The notes under the pieces are model-generated. The model was given only the letters and a program-made list of their open reading frames with translations. It was not told the origin of the DNA and searched no databases. The position numbers and the translations under genes were made by a program. A stretch of 64,000 nt of DNA from Phormidium willei BDU 130791. Its GTDB lineage: Bacteria; Cyanobacteriota; Cyanobacteriia; Cyanobacteriales; Geitlerinemataceae. The first letter of the stretch is position 1; every line of letters starts with the position of its first letter. This document shows, in pieces, positions 1 through 7,705 of this stretch. Where the stretch lies: contig LSZA01000004.1 of the NCBI GenBank assembly GCA_001637315.1, positions 23,232 through 87,231 of the forward strand, given 5' to 3'.

Positions 1-215
1 TGTAGAATCGCTAGTTGTGCGGCCTGATCCGGGGGGCGATTGTGGACTTCCCCGAGATAGAGGACTTGTACCCCGTCTAGGCGAGTGAACAAATCCTCTT
101 GATTGAGGACCTCCTCCTGAGTGGGGTCTCGTAGAACTTGCGCCCAGGTAGGAGTTCCCCAACAGAGCCACAGGCCCAATAAACAGACAGACAGTCGAAG
201 GGTTGGCGATCGCAT
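1..215 (-). CDS. ChaN-like (DUF399) secreted protein, N-terminal part
   Basis: Only the first 71 codons lie in the window; the gene runs off the left edge. The start ATG is at 215, followed by a typical signal peptide: a short basic start, a hydrophobic core of Leu/Val/Cys, then an Ala-Gln cleavage-like site (TWAQ). The mature part reaches VLYLGEVHNRPPDQAAQLAIL, the 'L-G-E-x-H' opening of the ChaN/DUF399 family, whose known members bind haem and are mostly lipoproteins or periplasmic proteins. Family assignment rests on this short stretch, so function is uncertain. It heads leftward, in the same direction as the five genes to its right. Confidence 0.55.
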   Translation of the reverse strand, partial: MRSPTLRLSVCLLGLWLCWGTPTWAQVLRDPTQEEVLNQEDLFTRLDGVQVLYLGEVHNRPPDQAAQLAIL

Positions 216-254
216 GGTCGGTTGTTGTCCTATGTCCGAATGGTGATTTCAATC

Positions 255-653
255 TCAATCTTGATCTTGTAGCAAGGTGGCGGTGGTGCTGGCAACTCGG
301 CGACGAGTTTCACTCATATAACCGCCGCGTAGGGTGAGGACGGCGATGAGGAGACCGAGTAGGCCTAACACGGTATCCGCCACGGCGACGCTGGCCAGGG
401 CCACAAACCACGTTAATCCTAAGCGGTGAACCCACCAGACGGCGATCGCTTGCAAGAGTCCGGTTCCCATGGCCAACAAGCCAATCCCAATCGAGGCCGC
501 AACCATCCCGAGTAGCAGTCGCCGTTGTTCCCGAGCCGCTTCTCGCTGAGCAATATCGAGGTGCAGGTCTAGAAGAATCTTCAGTAGGCCGAAACTGCGG
601 CGAACATAGGTTTCGACCTCAGAGCGGAGGCTGTCTCTCTCATTTGCGCTCAT
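255..653 (-). CDS. small membrane protein, phage-holin 3_6 / Holin-X superfamily type
   Basis: A 132-residue protein: an amphipathic, charged N-terminal half (about residues 1-45) followed by two hydrophobic segments (about 48-72 and 80-108) and a short basic tail. This organisation matches the putative holin-X (Phage_holin_3_6) membrane proteins common in bacterial and cyanobacterial chromosomes, which are not phage genes despite the name. Its ATG overlaps the stop of the upstream gene as ATGA at 650-653, so the two are surely co-transcribed and probably translationally coupled. The partner also ends in a glycine-rich membrane anchor. Function unknown; a role in envelope structure or stress is only inference. 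Confidence 0.6.
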   Translation of the reverse strand: MSANERDSLRSEVETYVRRSFGLLKILLDLHLDIAQREAAREQRRLLLGMVAASIGIGLLAMGTGLLQAIAVWWVHRLGLTWFVALASVAVADTVLGLLGLLIAVLTLRGGYMSETRRRVASTTATLLQDQD

Positions 654-1234
654 TTGCGATCGCCACCACTTCCTCCCACAAACAGTCCTAATAAGAAGCC
701 AATCCCCAAGGCGGTTAAAATTGAGGCTCCTAAGTTGCGTTTGGCCTGAGATTTCACCTCCGGTAAGACATCGGCTTTGACGCGTTCAACGAGCTGTTCA
801 GTGCGTCGCTCCAATAAGTCCAAAACATCATCAATACTGGGACTGGGGGGATGTTCCTCGTCTGGGTTGTCCTTGTCCGGGTTAGGGGAGTAGTTTGAGG
901 AGTGGCTGGGAGATTGGCTCGGGGTTGGCTGTAAGGCCGTTTCCTGGTGTTCCCGGCGTTCCCAGGTGAGGCTCAGAGAGTGCAGTTCGGCGAGCTGAGC
1001 TTGAATTAAGGTTTTGGTGTGATCCGTGGCCGTCGCGATGACGTCCACGGCTAAGTCCAAATCCCCGTCTGTGGCCATTAACTCCTCGCGATCGAGGTGA
1101 GTCCATTCCTGAGCGATGAGAGGAACCAGTTGCTCAAATCGTGTCTTGAATTGTTCAGGTGAGAGCCGTTTGGGGGCGATCGCAATGCCGTTATTGACCG
1201 AGTTAGTTTCGGTCTCCACCTGTGTCTGTGCCAT
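650..1234 (-). CDS. DUF883/ElaB-like membrane-anchored protein with CsbD-like N-terminus
   Basis: The start at 1234 gives 194 residues and is preferred over an in-frame ATG ten codons upstream, because the conserved-looking part begins MAQTQVET. About residues 20-75 resemble a CsbD-like helical domain. A Pro/Ser/Asn-rich linker follows (about 105-135), then a helical stretch (DDVLDLLERRTEQLVERVKADVL) and a C-terminal hydrophobic anchor with Gly motifs (LTALGIGFLLGLFVGG), the pattern of ElaB/YqjD/DUF883 proteins. Those are inner-membrane proteins, some of which tether ribosomes in enterobacteria. Co-transcribed with the downstream small membrane protein through an ATGA overlap. The two domain matches are by eye and only moderately sure. 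Confidence 0.55.
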   Translation of the reverse strand: MAQTQVETETNSVNNGIAIAPKRLSPEQFKTRFEQLVPLIAQEWTHLDREELMATDGDLDLAVDVIATATDHTKTLIQAQLAELHSLSLTWERREHQETALQPTPSQSPSHSSNYSPNPDKDNPDEEHPPSPSIDDVLDLLERRTEQLVERVKADVLPEVKSQAKRNLGASILTALGIGFLLGLFVGGSGGDRK

Positions 1235-1290
1235 AGGGATTACCAATGTATCGATAGATCTCAACTCCCTTTAACTGTATCGCAACTCCT

Positions 1291-2007
1291 CTAATCCACG
1301 GCCGGCTCATCGACGAACTTATAGCCCACCCCGACAACAGTTTTGACAAACTGCGGTTGGGTGGGATCGGCTTCGACTTTTTTACGCAATCGGGCCACAT
1401 GAGTATCCACCACCCGCTCATCGCCAAAAAAGTCATTTCCCCAGAGGCGATCAATCAGTTGACTGCGACTCCAGACCCGGCCGGGGTAACTCATCAGGGT
1501 TGAGAGGAGATTAAACTCCAAGGCCGTTAAATCCAGGGGTTCAGGAGACTCACCCAGGTCGCGGCTGGCGGTATGGCGATCGAGGTTGAGAGTAAAGTGA
1601 GCGGTGCGGTGTATATTTTCCTGGCCCCCCTGACGTAAACTACGGCGCAGTAACGCTCGCACTCGCGCCACCAATTCCCGAGGGCTAAAGGGTTTCACTA
1701 GATAGTCATCGGCCCCGGTCGATAGGCCAATGACGCGATCGATTTCCTCTCCTTTGGCCGTCAACATGAGGATATAGGGGTCTTTATCTCCCGGTTGTTG
1801 ACGAATGCGGGCGCAAACTTCTAAGCCGTCGAGGCCAGGAAGCATTAAATCTAAAACAATTAGATCTGGATTATAGTGACGAAACGCCTCGATCGCGGTT
1901 AAACCATCGGCGGCTTGCTGACAGTTAAAGCCTTCGGGTTCGAGGGTTTGTTGCAACAGTTGGGCAATTTCGCGATCGTCTTCAACAATTAAAATGTTCA
2001 TCAGCAC
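1291..2007 (-). CDS. OmpR/PhoB-family DNA-binding response regulator
   Basis: 238 residues in two domains. The receiver domain (about 4-120) has the acidic pair E9-D10-D11, the phosphoacceptor D53 in VLDLMLPG, T83 and the conserved K105 in VKPFSP. The C-terminal winged helix (about 140-233) has the OmpR-type sequence LTALEFNLL, RSQLIDRLWG and RVVDTHVARLRKK, ending KTVVGVGYKF. No histidine kinase is adjacent, so its cognate sensor is encoded elsewhere. A second in-frame ATG at 2001 (MNILIVEDD) is an equally good start. I cannot say which cyanobacterial OmpR regulator this is; RpaA and RpaB differ enough that I do not assign those names. Confidence 0.93.
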   Translation of the reverse strand: MLMNILIVEDDREIAQLLQQTLEPEGFNCQQAADGLTAIEAFRHYNPDLIVLDLMLPGLDGLEVCARIRQQPGDKDPYILMLTAKGEEIDRVIGLSTGADDYLVKPFSPRELVARVRALLRRSLRQGGQENIHRTAHFTLNLDRHTASRDLGESPEPLDLTALEFNLLSTLMSYPGRVWSRSQLIDRLWGNDFFGDERVVDTHVARLRKKVEADPTQPQFVKTVVGVGYKFVDEPAVD

Positions 2008-2035
2008 TCTTGGGGAACGTCTCAGGGATCTAGTA

Positions 2036-2524
2036 TCAAGGATCGCGGGTTTTGAGATGGGGGGGATGACAACTCGGCTGTTGCTGTCGCAGTTCTGAGC
2101 GAATTGTCATGAGAATTCGTCCCAGGTGGTTTTGGCCAGATCCATCAGCGCCACAACCCCAAAAGTAGTCTACGGGGGAGTTTTCGATGAGTTCTTCCTC
2201 TCCCGTATTGAGGAGTATCTGTTGGATATCGAGATGGCTGAGAAACTTAACGGTGACGGCCTCGTACATCAGTTGGGGTTTAATCTGATTCCAGTTGGGC
2301 CGGGGTTGACGACGGCGATCGCGGCCGAGGCGGGCCGCCGCTTCGGGACTGGGGGCCTGACGAATCACCGCCATCAGAGGTTCATCGAGGGTTCCTAGGA
2401 ATTTATGGGCTTGATAGTAATGTTCGACGGTGGGCCAATGTTGGCCCCCTAAGGTGATGGGGTGGTGGGAGAAGTTGGAAAAGCAGCCGTAGTCGTCATC
2501 CGCTTTGTAAAAGTAAATCGTCAT
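2036..2524 (-). CDS. NADAR family protein (YbiA-like N-glycosidase)
   Basis: 162 residues opening with IYFYKADDDYGCFSNFSHHP and continuing WPTVEHYYQAHKF, the signature of the NADAR family (NAD- and ADP-ribose-associated; DUF1768). Characterised members include E. coli YbiA, which cleaves N-glycosidic bonds of damaged riboflavin-biosynthesis intermediates, and enzymes that reverse ADP-ribosylation of guanine in DNA. The conserved Glu-His pair after WPTV and the C-terminal GxNxLGxxLMxIR (here GQNHLGRILMTIR) are intact, so it should be active. It lies 44 bases downstream of a medium-chain dehydrogenase on the same strand. Which reaction it performs cannot be told from sequence alone. Confidence 0.9.
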   Translation of the reverse strand: MTIYFYKADDDYGCFSNFSHHPITLGGQHWPTVEHYYQAHKFLGTLDEPLMAVIRQAPSPEAAARLGRDRRRQPRPNWNQIKPQLMYEAVTVKFLSHLDIQQILLNTGEEELIENSPVDYFWGCGADGSGQNHLGRILMTIRSELRQQQPSCHPPHLKTRDP

Positions 2525-2568
2525 GAGGGTTCGGGAACCGTACGCTTGGGGTCCATGAGCGGGTTGGG

Positions 2569-3618
2569 TTAGCGGGGATACACCAAAATTTTACGACTGT
2601 CGCTGTTGGGATGTTGGGCTTGTTCGATTTTTTGGGGCAGATCGATGAGGGGAATGCGATCGCTGATGGTGGCTTCGAGGGGGAGATGATGATCGAAGAG
2701 ATAGGTGAGGCTGCGTTGCTGTTGTCGCGGTGAGAGGCCTGAACAGCCGAGTAGGTCAATTTGGCGGCGGGCAAAGGCGAGGGGATCAAGGGGAACCGGT
2801 AGGGGATCAGCGAAATCCGTCAAACACAGCAGTTTTCCTCCCGGCCGGGTGCCATCGAGGGCGTGCATGACATCCCAGCCTCGGGGTTCCGTGAGTAGGG
2901 CCGCGTCAACGCCTTCGCCGTCGGTAAAGGCCCGGACTTTGGTATGGAGATCCTCGCTATTGCTGTTAAAGGCCGCTTTGGCCCCTAAGTCGAGGGCCGC
3001 GTCGAGGCGTTGGGGAGAGCGATCGCTCACCAGGGGATGGAGGCCGAGTCGTTGGGCCAGCAGAACGGCGATCGCCCCGAGGGAACCGGCCCCTAAAATC
3101 CAAATCTGTTGTTCGGGTTCGAGCCGCAGCCGGGCGAAACTATGCAAGAGGCTATTGATCGGTTGCAAAAAACAGGCCCGATCGAAGGTAATATGTCCCG
3201 GCAGGGCTATGAGACCCCCATGTTTGACTAAATGTTCAGGAACTTTAACAAATTCGGCAAAGCCGCCACCACTGGCCGTTAAGCCGGCGCTGGTGGTATG
3301 AGCCTGATAGGTACGACAGGCGGAAAACCGGTCTTCTAGGCAGGCCAGACAGCGCATACAGGGAACATGAGCCAGGGTGGCCACTCGTTGTCCGACGCGC
3401 CAACCGCTCACTTGGTCTCCCACTTCGGCGATGGTTCCGGCAATTTCTCGCCCTAACACGAGGGGTTGTTCGAGTTCAGGGACTTGCAGACGATGGAGAT
3501 CGAGGGGAGATAGGCCCACGGCCTTAACTTCGATGATGACATCTCCCGCATCGGCGGTCGGTTGGGGAAGGTCTTGATACTGTAGACCCCCTTGACCGTG
3601 AAACACTTGTGCTTTCAT
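2569..3618 (-). CDS. medium-chain dehydrogenase/reductase lacking catalytic-zinc ligands
   Basis: 349 residues with the MDR fold: an N-terminal GroES-like domain and a Rossmann domain with GAGSLG at 176-181. The structural-zinc lobe is intact (Cys87, 90, 93 and 101, spaced C-x2-C-x2-C-x7-C). The catalytic-zinc ligands are not: the usual Cys of GxCGTD is Ser37 in GLSPLD, the His of LGHE is Arg57 in LGREIAG, and the usual E-P-L-A-C is QPINS near 152-156. It is therefore probably a zinc-independent reductase, or a protein with changed chemistry, built on an alcohol-dehydrogenase scaffold. Substrate unknown. Upstream of and co-oriented with the NADAR gene; they may share a transcript. Confidence 0.85.
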   Translation of the reverse strand: MKAQVFHGQGGLQYQDLPQPTADAGDVIIEVKAVGLSPLDLHRLQVPELEQPLVLGREIAGTIAEVGDQVSGWRVGQRVATLAHVPCMRCLACLEDRFSACRTYQAHTTSAGLTASGGGFAEFVKVPEHLVKHGGLIALPGHITFDRACFLQPINSLLHSFARLRLEPEQQIWILGAGSLGAIAVLLAQRLGLHPLVSDRSPQRLDAALDLGAKAAFNSNSEDLHTKVRAFTDGEGVDAALLTEPRGWDVMHALDGTRPGGKLLCLTDFADPLPVPLDPLAFARRQIDLLGCSGLSPRQQQRSLTYLFDHHLPLEATISDRIPLIDLPQKIEQAQHPNSDSRKILVYPR

Positions 3619-3782
3619 GGTGTTTGGCTCACTCCCCCAGGCTGACCGGCACGACCAACGGGAGGGGTTCAGGCTGGTTCTGCGACTCTATCTTACCCTG
3701 TGCTTGGGCTGAACTGGGTCTCTCGGTTGGGGCTGGCCGGCCCGATTCGGGTCAATCTCTTTAAGGGTTAAAACCGAATACG

Positions 3783-3795
3783 TTACAATTTGTAA
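3783..3795. promoter_or_regulatory. palindrome upstream of cruF, possible operator
   Basis: TTACAA-T-TTGTAA is a perfect inverted repeat with 6-base arms, 37 bases before the cruF start and inside an AT-rich stretch in a GC-richer region. The position fits a regulator-binding site or a promoter element. No regulator is identified and the arms are short, so this is a suggestion only. Confidence 0.3.
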
Positions 3796-3832
3796 ACTCA
3801 TCATCAGTGCTTGTAAAAAAAGTTAACCTCCC

Positions 3833-4759
3833 ATGAAGCATCTCAGAATCGCCGAACGCGCCTGCTTGGGCATTCATATCCTCTCAATGGCGTTTGGGCT
3901 AGCGGGACTGCTGCTGGTTCTCCCAAATCCTGAGTTTATTGCCGGGTTATCGCCCCTAGGACTGCACGCCTTTAGCTGGGGCATGAGCCAAGGGGGTGTT
4001 AGCTACATTATCCTTGGGGCGATCGCCGTCGGGCTATTTGCCTATCGCACTCTTGGCTTAAAACCGCTCCTGGCCTTCTTTATACCGTCATTTTTCCTCT
4101 CGCTCAGTAGTGAACTCATCGGAACCAGCACCGGCTTTCCGTTTGGGGCCTACCATTACCTCAGCGGCTTGGGATACAAGGTGGCGGGGTTAGTTCCCTT
4201 CACGATTCCCCTGTCTTGGTTCTATATGGGGTTTGTCTGCTTTGTCTTGGCCACCGCCGCGATGGAGGCGACCCCTCTGGTTCGTTGGCAACGTCAAATT
4301 GCCGCAATTTCGCTCGGGGCAATTCTGTTGACGGCCTGGGATTTAGTCTTAGATCCGGCTATGAGTCAAACCCCTTATCCCTTCTGGGCCTTTGAAGAGG
4401 TGGGCAGCTTCTTTGGGATGCCCTACCGCAATATCGCCGGTTGGATTGGTACGGGGGTGGTCTATATGACCGTGGCTACGGCGTTGCAGAATGGCCAACA
4501 GTTTCTGCTGCCTCGTCGTGAGTTACGCTTACCTGTTGCTGTCTATCTGGTGAATTTCATCTTTGGGGCCAGTATCACCTTAGTGCTGTTGGATGCTCAG
4601 TTTACGGTTCCTACTCTGCTGAGTACCCTCTTTGGTGTGGTTCCGGCGTTACTCTGTTGGCGACTCGCACCCATCGCGGTGTCTGACGGCCACGAGGACG
4701 ACACGATCGCCGCTGAGGGAGGTATGGACCTACCGGCGCTCGAAACGGCGGCGAAATAA
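3833..4759 (+). CDS. cruF: CruF, gamma-carotene 1'-hydroxylase
   Basis: 308 residues, an integral membrane protein with about eight hydrophobic segments and no signal peptide. It carries the hallmarks of the CruF/CrtC-like carotenoid hydratase family (DUF422): ELIGTSTGFPFGAYHY from about residue 94 and AWDLVLDP around 168-174. CruF adds water across the psi end of gamma-carotene in the myxoxanthophyll (myxol glycoside) pathway of cyanobacteria. The next gene is the pathway's glycosyltransferase, CruG, in the usual cruF-cruG order, which strengthens both calls. The C-terminus is a hydrophilic, acidic tail. A 7-bp perfect hairpin lies between the two genes, and an AT-rich palindrome lies upstream. 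Confidence 0.9.
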   Translation: MKHLRIAERACLGIHILSMAFGLAGLLLVLPNPEFIAGLSPLGLHAFSWGMSQGGVSYIILGAIAVGLFAYRTLGLKPLLAFFIPSFFLSLSSELIGTSTGFPFGAYHYLSGLGYKVAGLVPFTIPLSWFYMGFVCFVLATAAMEATPLVRWQRQIAAISLGAILLTAWDLVLDPAMSQTPYPFWAFEEVGSFFGMPYRNIAGWIGTGVVYMTVATALQNGQQFLLPRRELRLPVAVYLVNFIFGASITLVLLDAQFTVPTLLSTLFGVVPALLCWRLAPIAVSDGHEDDTIAAEGGMDLPALETAAK

Positions 4760-4777
4760 GCCCGAGACCGCTGTTCT

Positions 4778-4796
4778 GGGCCAGTTTTTCTGGCCC
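4778..4796 (+). terminator. intercistronic hairpin between cruF and cruG
   Basis: GGGCCAG, then TTTTT as the loop, then CTGGCCC: a perfect 7-bp GC-rich stem in the 66-base gap between the cruF stop and the cruG start. There is no T-run after the stem, so it is a poor intrinsic terminator. It could instead reduce read-through or protect the upstream mRNA end, adjusting the CruF:CruG ratio. Confidence 0.4.
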
Positions 4797-4825
4797 CCAC
4801 TTGCCGTTTGGGGTCTCTTGTTGCC

Positions 4826-6124
4826 ATGATGGAAGCTTTGCTGCCACTCCTGGGCGATCGCGTCCCCAAACTCGCAAGATTCATGGATAGTCTGATTTTC
4901 ATCCTGTTACTGCTTCAGCTTCCGGCTGTGGCCATTTGGCTGTCTCGCCTGGCCTCGGGGCCAACCCGTAAGCCGCCCCTGACCCCGAAAACCCTACTCG
5001 GCGATCGCCTGGGGGCCGTCGGGGTCATGGTTCCCACGCTCAATGAGGTGCATCGCCTCACGCCCTGTCTAACGGGGTTAACGCGCCAGGCCCATGAGGT
5101 GCGCTCAATTGTGGTGGTGGATAGTCGCTCTCAGGATGGGACTCAGGAATTGGTGAAATCCTTTGCCCAGCGAGATCCTCGGGTGCGATTGCTTGAGGAT
5201 GACCCTCTGCCGACGAATTGGGTGGGCCGCCCCTGGGCGCTGCACAATGGCTATCGCTATTTTGGCGCGGAAGATAGCGCGGAAGAACTCGATTCTGAGG
5301 CGATGGAGTCGAGTCAAGAGAAACCCCGATTAGCGCCGGTGGAGTGGATTTTAGGGATTGATGCCGATACTCAACCTCAACCGGGTTTGGTGGCCAGTTT
5401 GTTAGCCGAAGCGGAAACAGAGGGCTATGATTTGGTCTCCCTCTCGCCGCGCTTTATTTTGAAATATCCCGGTGAGTTGTTGCTGCAACCGGCGTTGTTG
5501 ATGACGCTCCTCTATCGCTTTGGCCCCACGGGTAGCCCCAGTCCCTCCCCGGAACGGGTGATGGCCAATGGTCAATGTCTGTTGGTGCGGCGTTCCGTGT
5601 TGCAGGCCATCGGTGGCTATGACTGCGCTCGGCGATCGTTTTGTGATGATGTGACCTTGGCCCGAGAGGTGGCCCGGCGAGGCTATCGGGTGGCCTTTTG
5701 GGATGGTTGTCAGTTGCTGAAGGTGCGAATGTACGATGGGGCGGCTGAAACTTGGCGCGAGTGGGGGCGATCGCTCGATCTCAAGGATGCTTCGTCTTGG
5801 GGACAGACCTGGAGTGATGTGTGGCTGCTCTGGATGCTGCAAGGACTGCCCTTACCGCTGCTGTTGGGGTCCGCCCTCGTTTCTCTGCCTGCGACTCCTG
5901 TGACGGCGGTTTTGCTGGGGGTGAATGGTCTGTTGTTGCTGATTCGTGTGGCCTTGGGTTGGGCGATCGCCTCGTCTTATGATCGCACTCAGGCTCAGGG
6001 GGCGTGGCTGTTCTGGCTCTCCCCTCTAGCGGATCCCCTGGCGGCCCTGCGGATTTCCCTCTCGGCGCTGCATCGACCCACCCACTGGCGAGGACGGGTT
6101 TATAGCCAAAATTGGTCTGAATAG
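4826..6124 (+). CDS. cruG: CruG, carotenoid 2'-O-glycosyltransferase
   Basis: 432 residues from the ATG at 4826; other starts at 4829 or 4883 are possible. An N-terminal membrane segment (about 20-40) precedes a GT2-type catalytic domain: VPTLNE near residue 70, VVVDSRSQDGT, the metal/nucleotide-sugar DAD motif at 179-181, and FCDDVTLAREVARRGYRV, where the ED/DD acid is expected. Two or three C-terminal membrane helices follow. CruG glycosylates the 2'-hydroxyl of myxol-type carotenoids; cyanobacterial myxoxanthophylls carry fucose, rhamnose or other sugars. The donor sugar cannot be read from the sequence. Directly follows cruF and is very likely co-transcribed with it. Confidence 0.87.
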   Translation: MMEALLPLLGDRVPKLARFMDSLIFILLLLQLPAVAIWLSRLASGPTRKPPLTPKTLLGDRLGAVGVMVPTLNEVHRLTPCLTGLTRQAHEVRSIVVVDSRSQDGTQELVKSFAQRDPRVRLLEDDPLPTNWVGRPWALHNGYRYFGAEDSAEELDSEAMESSQEKPRLAPVEWILGIDADTQPQPGLVASLLAEAETEGYDLVSLSPRFILKYPGELLLQPALLMTLLYRFGPTGSPSPSPERVMANGQCLLVRRSVLQAIGGYDCARRSFCDDVTLAREVARRGYRVAFWDGCQLLKVRMYDGAAETWREWGRSLDLKDASSWGQTWSDVWLLWMLQGLPLPLLLGSALVSLPATPVTAVLLGVNGLLLLIRVALGWAIASSYDRTQAQGAWLFWLSPLADPLAALRISLSALHRPTHWRGRVYSQNWSE

Positions 6125-6146
6125 GACAAAAAACGGGGGATAAGAA

Positions 6147-6174
6147 GGCAATAGGCAATAGGCAATAGGCAATA
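6147..6174. repeat. heptamer tandem repeat (GGCAATA x4)
   Basis: Four exact tandem copies of GGCAATA just after the cruG stop. This is the short tandemly repeated type of repeat known from filamentous cyanobacteria; related tracts occur near 19.5, 20.45, 23.35 and 26.7 kb in this window. Confidence 0.85.
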
Positions 6175-6226
6175 GGAGGATTCTCTAGCTAACTTAGAGC
6201 ATCAATCAGGCAATCTTCGATTGCTA

Positions 6227-6232
6227 TATAAT
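6227..6232 (+). promoter_or_regulatory. -10-like TATAAT before the UbiH-like gene
   Basis: A consensus TATAAT hexamer 45 bases before the ATG at 6277, in the gap after cruG. There is no good -35 at standard spacing (17 bases upstream reads AATCAG), so the call is weak, although cyanobacterial promoters often lack a -35. Confidence 0.3.
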
Positions 6233-6276
6233 ACGAACAACTACGCTTAACATTTGGTTACATTGGCTATTGATTC

Positions 6277-7524
6277 ATGTCCTCATTGCCCCAGTCAATC
6301 TCTCCTGATACTCCTGTGACCCGCTCCCACTATGACGTTGCTATTGTTGGCGGCGGTGTGGTGGGGAGCGCCCTGGCCTGCGCCCTGCGGGATTCGGGGT
6401 TGCAGGTGATTCTCCTCGATGCTCAGTCCCGAGAGGCGGCCGTATCTCGGCAACAGGTTTATGCGGTGACGTTACTCACGGGGCAGATTTTGCAGGGAAT
6501 TGGCGTTTGGGAGGCGATTTTGCCCGAAATCAACACCTTTCGTCAGATTCGGCTGTCTGATGGCGATCGCCCCGGTGATGTGCGCTTCGTTCCCCAGGAT
6601 TTAGACGGCGATCGCCTCGGCTATGTGGCTGAACATACGCCACTGCTTAAACGTTTGCGGGAATACCTTGACAAATCCGATAAAGTATGCACACTCTGCT
6701 CAGCGTCAGTGCAGCAGATTGAGTATGGGGCCAAGGTGGCCACGGTGACCTATGAGCATCAGGGCCAAGAGCAACAAGTAACGGCTAACTTAGTGGTGGC
6801 CGCCGATGGGGGGCGATCGCCGCTGCGGGAAGCGGCGGGAATCTCCACCCGAGGCTGGAAATACTGGCAATCTTGCGTCACCTTCAAAGTGAAACCGGAA
6901 AAATCCCACGAGGACATCGCCTACGAGAAATTTCAGGCCAGCGGTCCCTTTGCCATTTTGCCCCTACCGGGGAACCGCTGTAACGTGGTCTGGACGGCTC
7001 CCCATGCAGAAGCGAAAGCGTTGATGGAACTCGATGAGGCGGCGTTTACAGAGCGTTTACAACAGCGGTTTGGCTCAGATATGGGACGAGTGGAACTAGC
7101 TAGTTCTCGCTATCTGTTCCCGGTGCAATTGATGCAGAGCGATCGCTATGTGAAACCACGATTGGCTCTAGTTGGCGATGCGGCCCATCGTTGTCATCCG
7201 GTGGGGGGCCAGGGAATGAATCTGGGGATTCGTGATATCGCTGCGTTGGCCGAAGTTCTCCAGACGGCTCAGCAGCAGGGTCAGGATCTCGGCGATTTAA
7301 CGGTCTTGCAGCGCTATGAACGCTGGCGTAAACTGGAAAATCTCACAATTTTGGGATTTACCGATCTCTTGGATCGGACTTTTTCCAATACCTGGTTCCC
7401 ACTGGTGGTGATGCGTCAACTGGGCTTGTGGAGTTTGCGTCATGTTCAGCCCCTAAAAGTGTTCGCGTTGCGACTGATGACCGGGTTACTCGGTCGTCGG
7501 CCTCAGTTAGCTCGACATTCTTGA
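6277..7524 (+). CDS. UbiH/COQ6-family FAD-dependent aromatic hydroxylase
   Basis: 415 residues. The Rossmann FAD-binding motif VGGGVVGS is at about 24-31, a second FAD/NAD(P)H motif reads VVAADGGRSPLR, and the FAD-ribose motif GDAAH is at 300-304, followed by PVGGQGMNLGIRD. These three together define class A flavin monooxygenases of the UbiH/UbiF/Coq6 group, which in other bacteria hydroxylate ubiquinone precursors. Cyanobacteria make plastoquinone, not ubiquinone, so the substrate is probably another prenylated ring or related aromatic; I do not assign ubiH. Separate from cruG (152-base gap with its own TATAAT-like element) and from cphA. A chorismate lyase elsewhere in the window supplies the 4-hydroxybenzoate such enzymes might use. 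Confidence 0.88.
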   Translation: MSSLPQSISPDTPVTRSHYDVAIVGGGVVGSALACALRDSGLQVILLDAQSREAAVSRQQVYAVTLLTGQILQGIGVWEAILPEINTFRQIRLSDGDRPGDVRFVPQDLDGDRLGYVAEHTPLLKRLREYLDKSDKVCTLCSASVQQIEYGAKVATVTYEHQGQEQQVTANLVVAADGGRSPLREAAGISTRGWKYWQSCVTFKVKPEKSHEDIAYEKFQASGPFAILPLPGNRCNVVWTAPHAEAKALMELDEAAFTERLQQRFGSDMGRVELASSRYLFPVQLMQSDRYVKPRLALVGDAAHRCHPVGGQGMNLGIRDIAALAEVLQTAQQQGQDLGDLTVLQRYERWRKLENLTILGFTDLLDRTFSNTWFPLVVMRQLGLWSLRHVQPLKVFALRLMTGLLGRRPQLARHS

Positions 7525-7601
7525 GCGCAGCAAACTGGCCTTCGGGAATTGATGATGATCATGGGGTTGCTCTTAAAAGTTTGCGCAACAATCCCAAGAT
7601 T

Positions 7602-7622
7602 CTGTTCACTGCGAACAGTTTT
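7602..7622 (+). terminator. weak hairpin between the UbiH-like gene and cphA
   Basis: CTGTTC-ACTGC-GAACAG followed by TTTT: a 6-bp stem and short T-run 78 bases after the UbiH-like stop. It could end that transcript or form part of the cphA leader. Marginal stability. Confidence 0.35.
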
Positions 7623-7705
7623 CAGGCGATCGCCAGATCGAAACTAAACTATAGTGTTCACGTGCTGCTCTATCTGCTCCGGCTAGATTCTCTGGTACTA
7701 CTCCT

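Noticed and set aside
255..653. Prophage holin and hence a prophage
   Set aside because: The holin-X family is common in non-phage chromosomes and no other phage gene is present.
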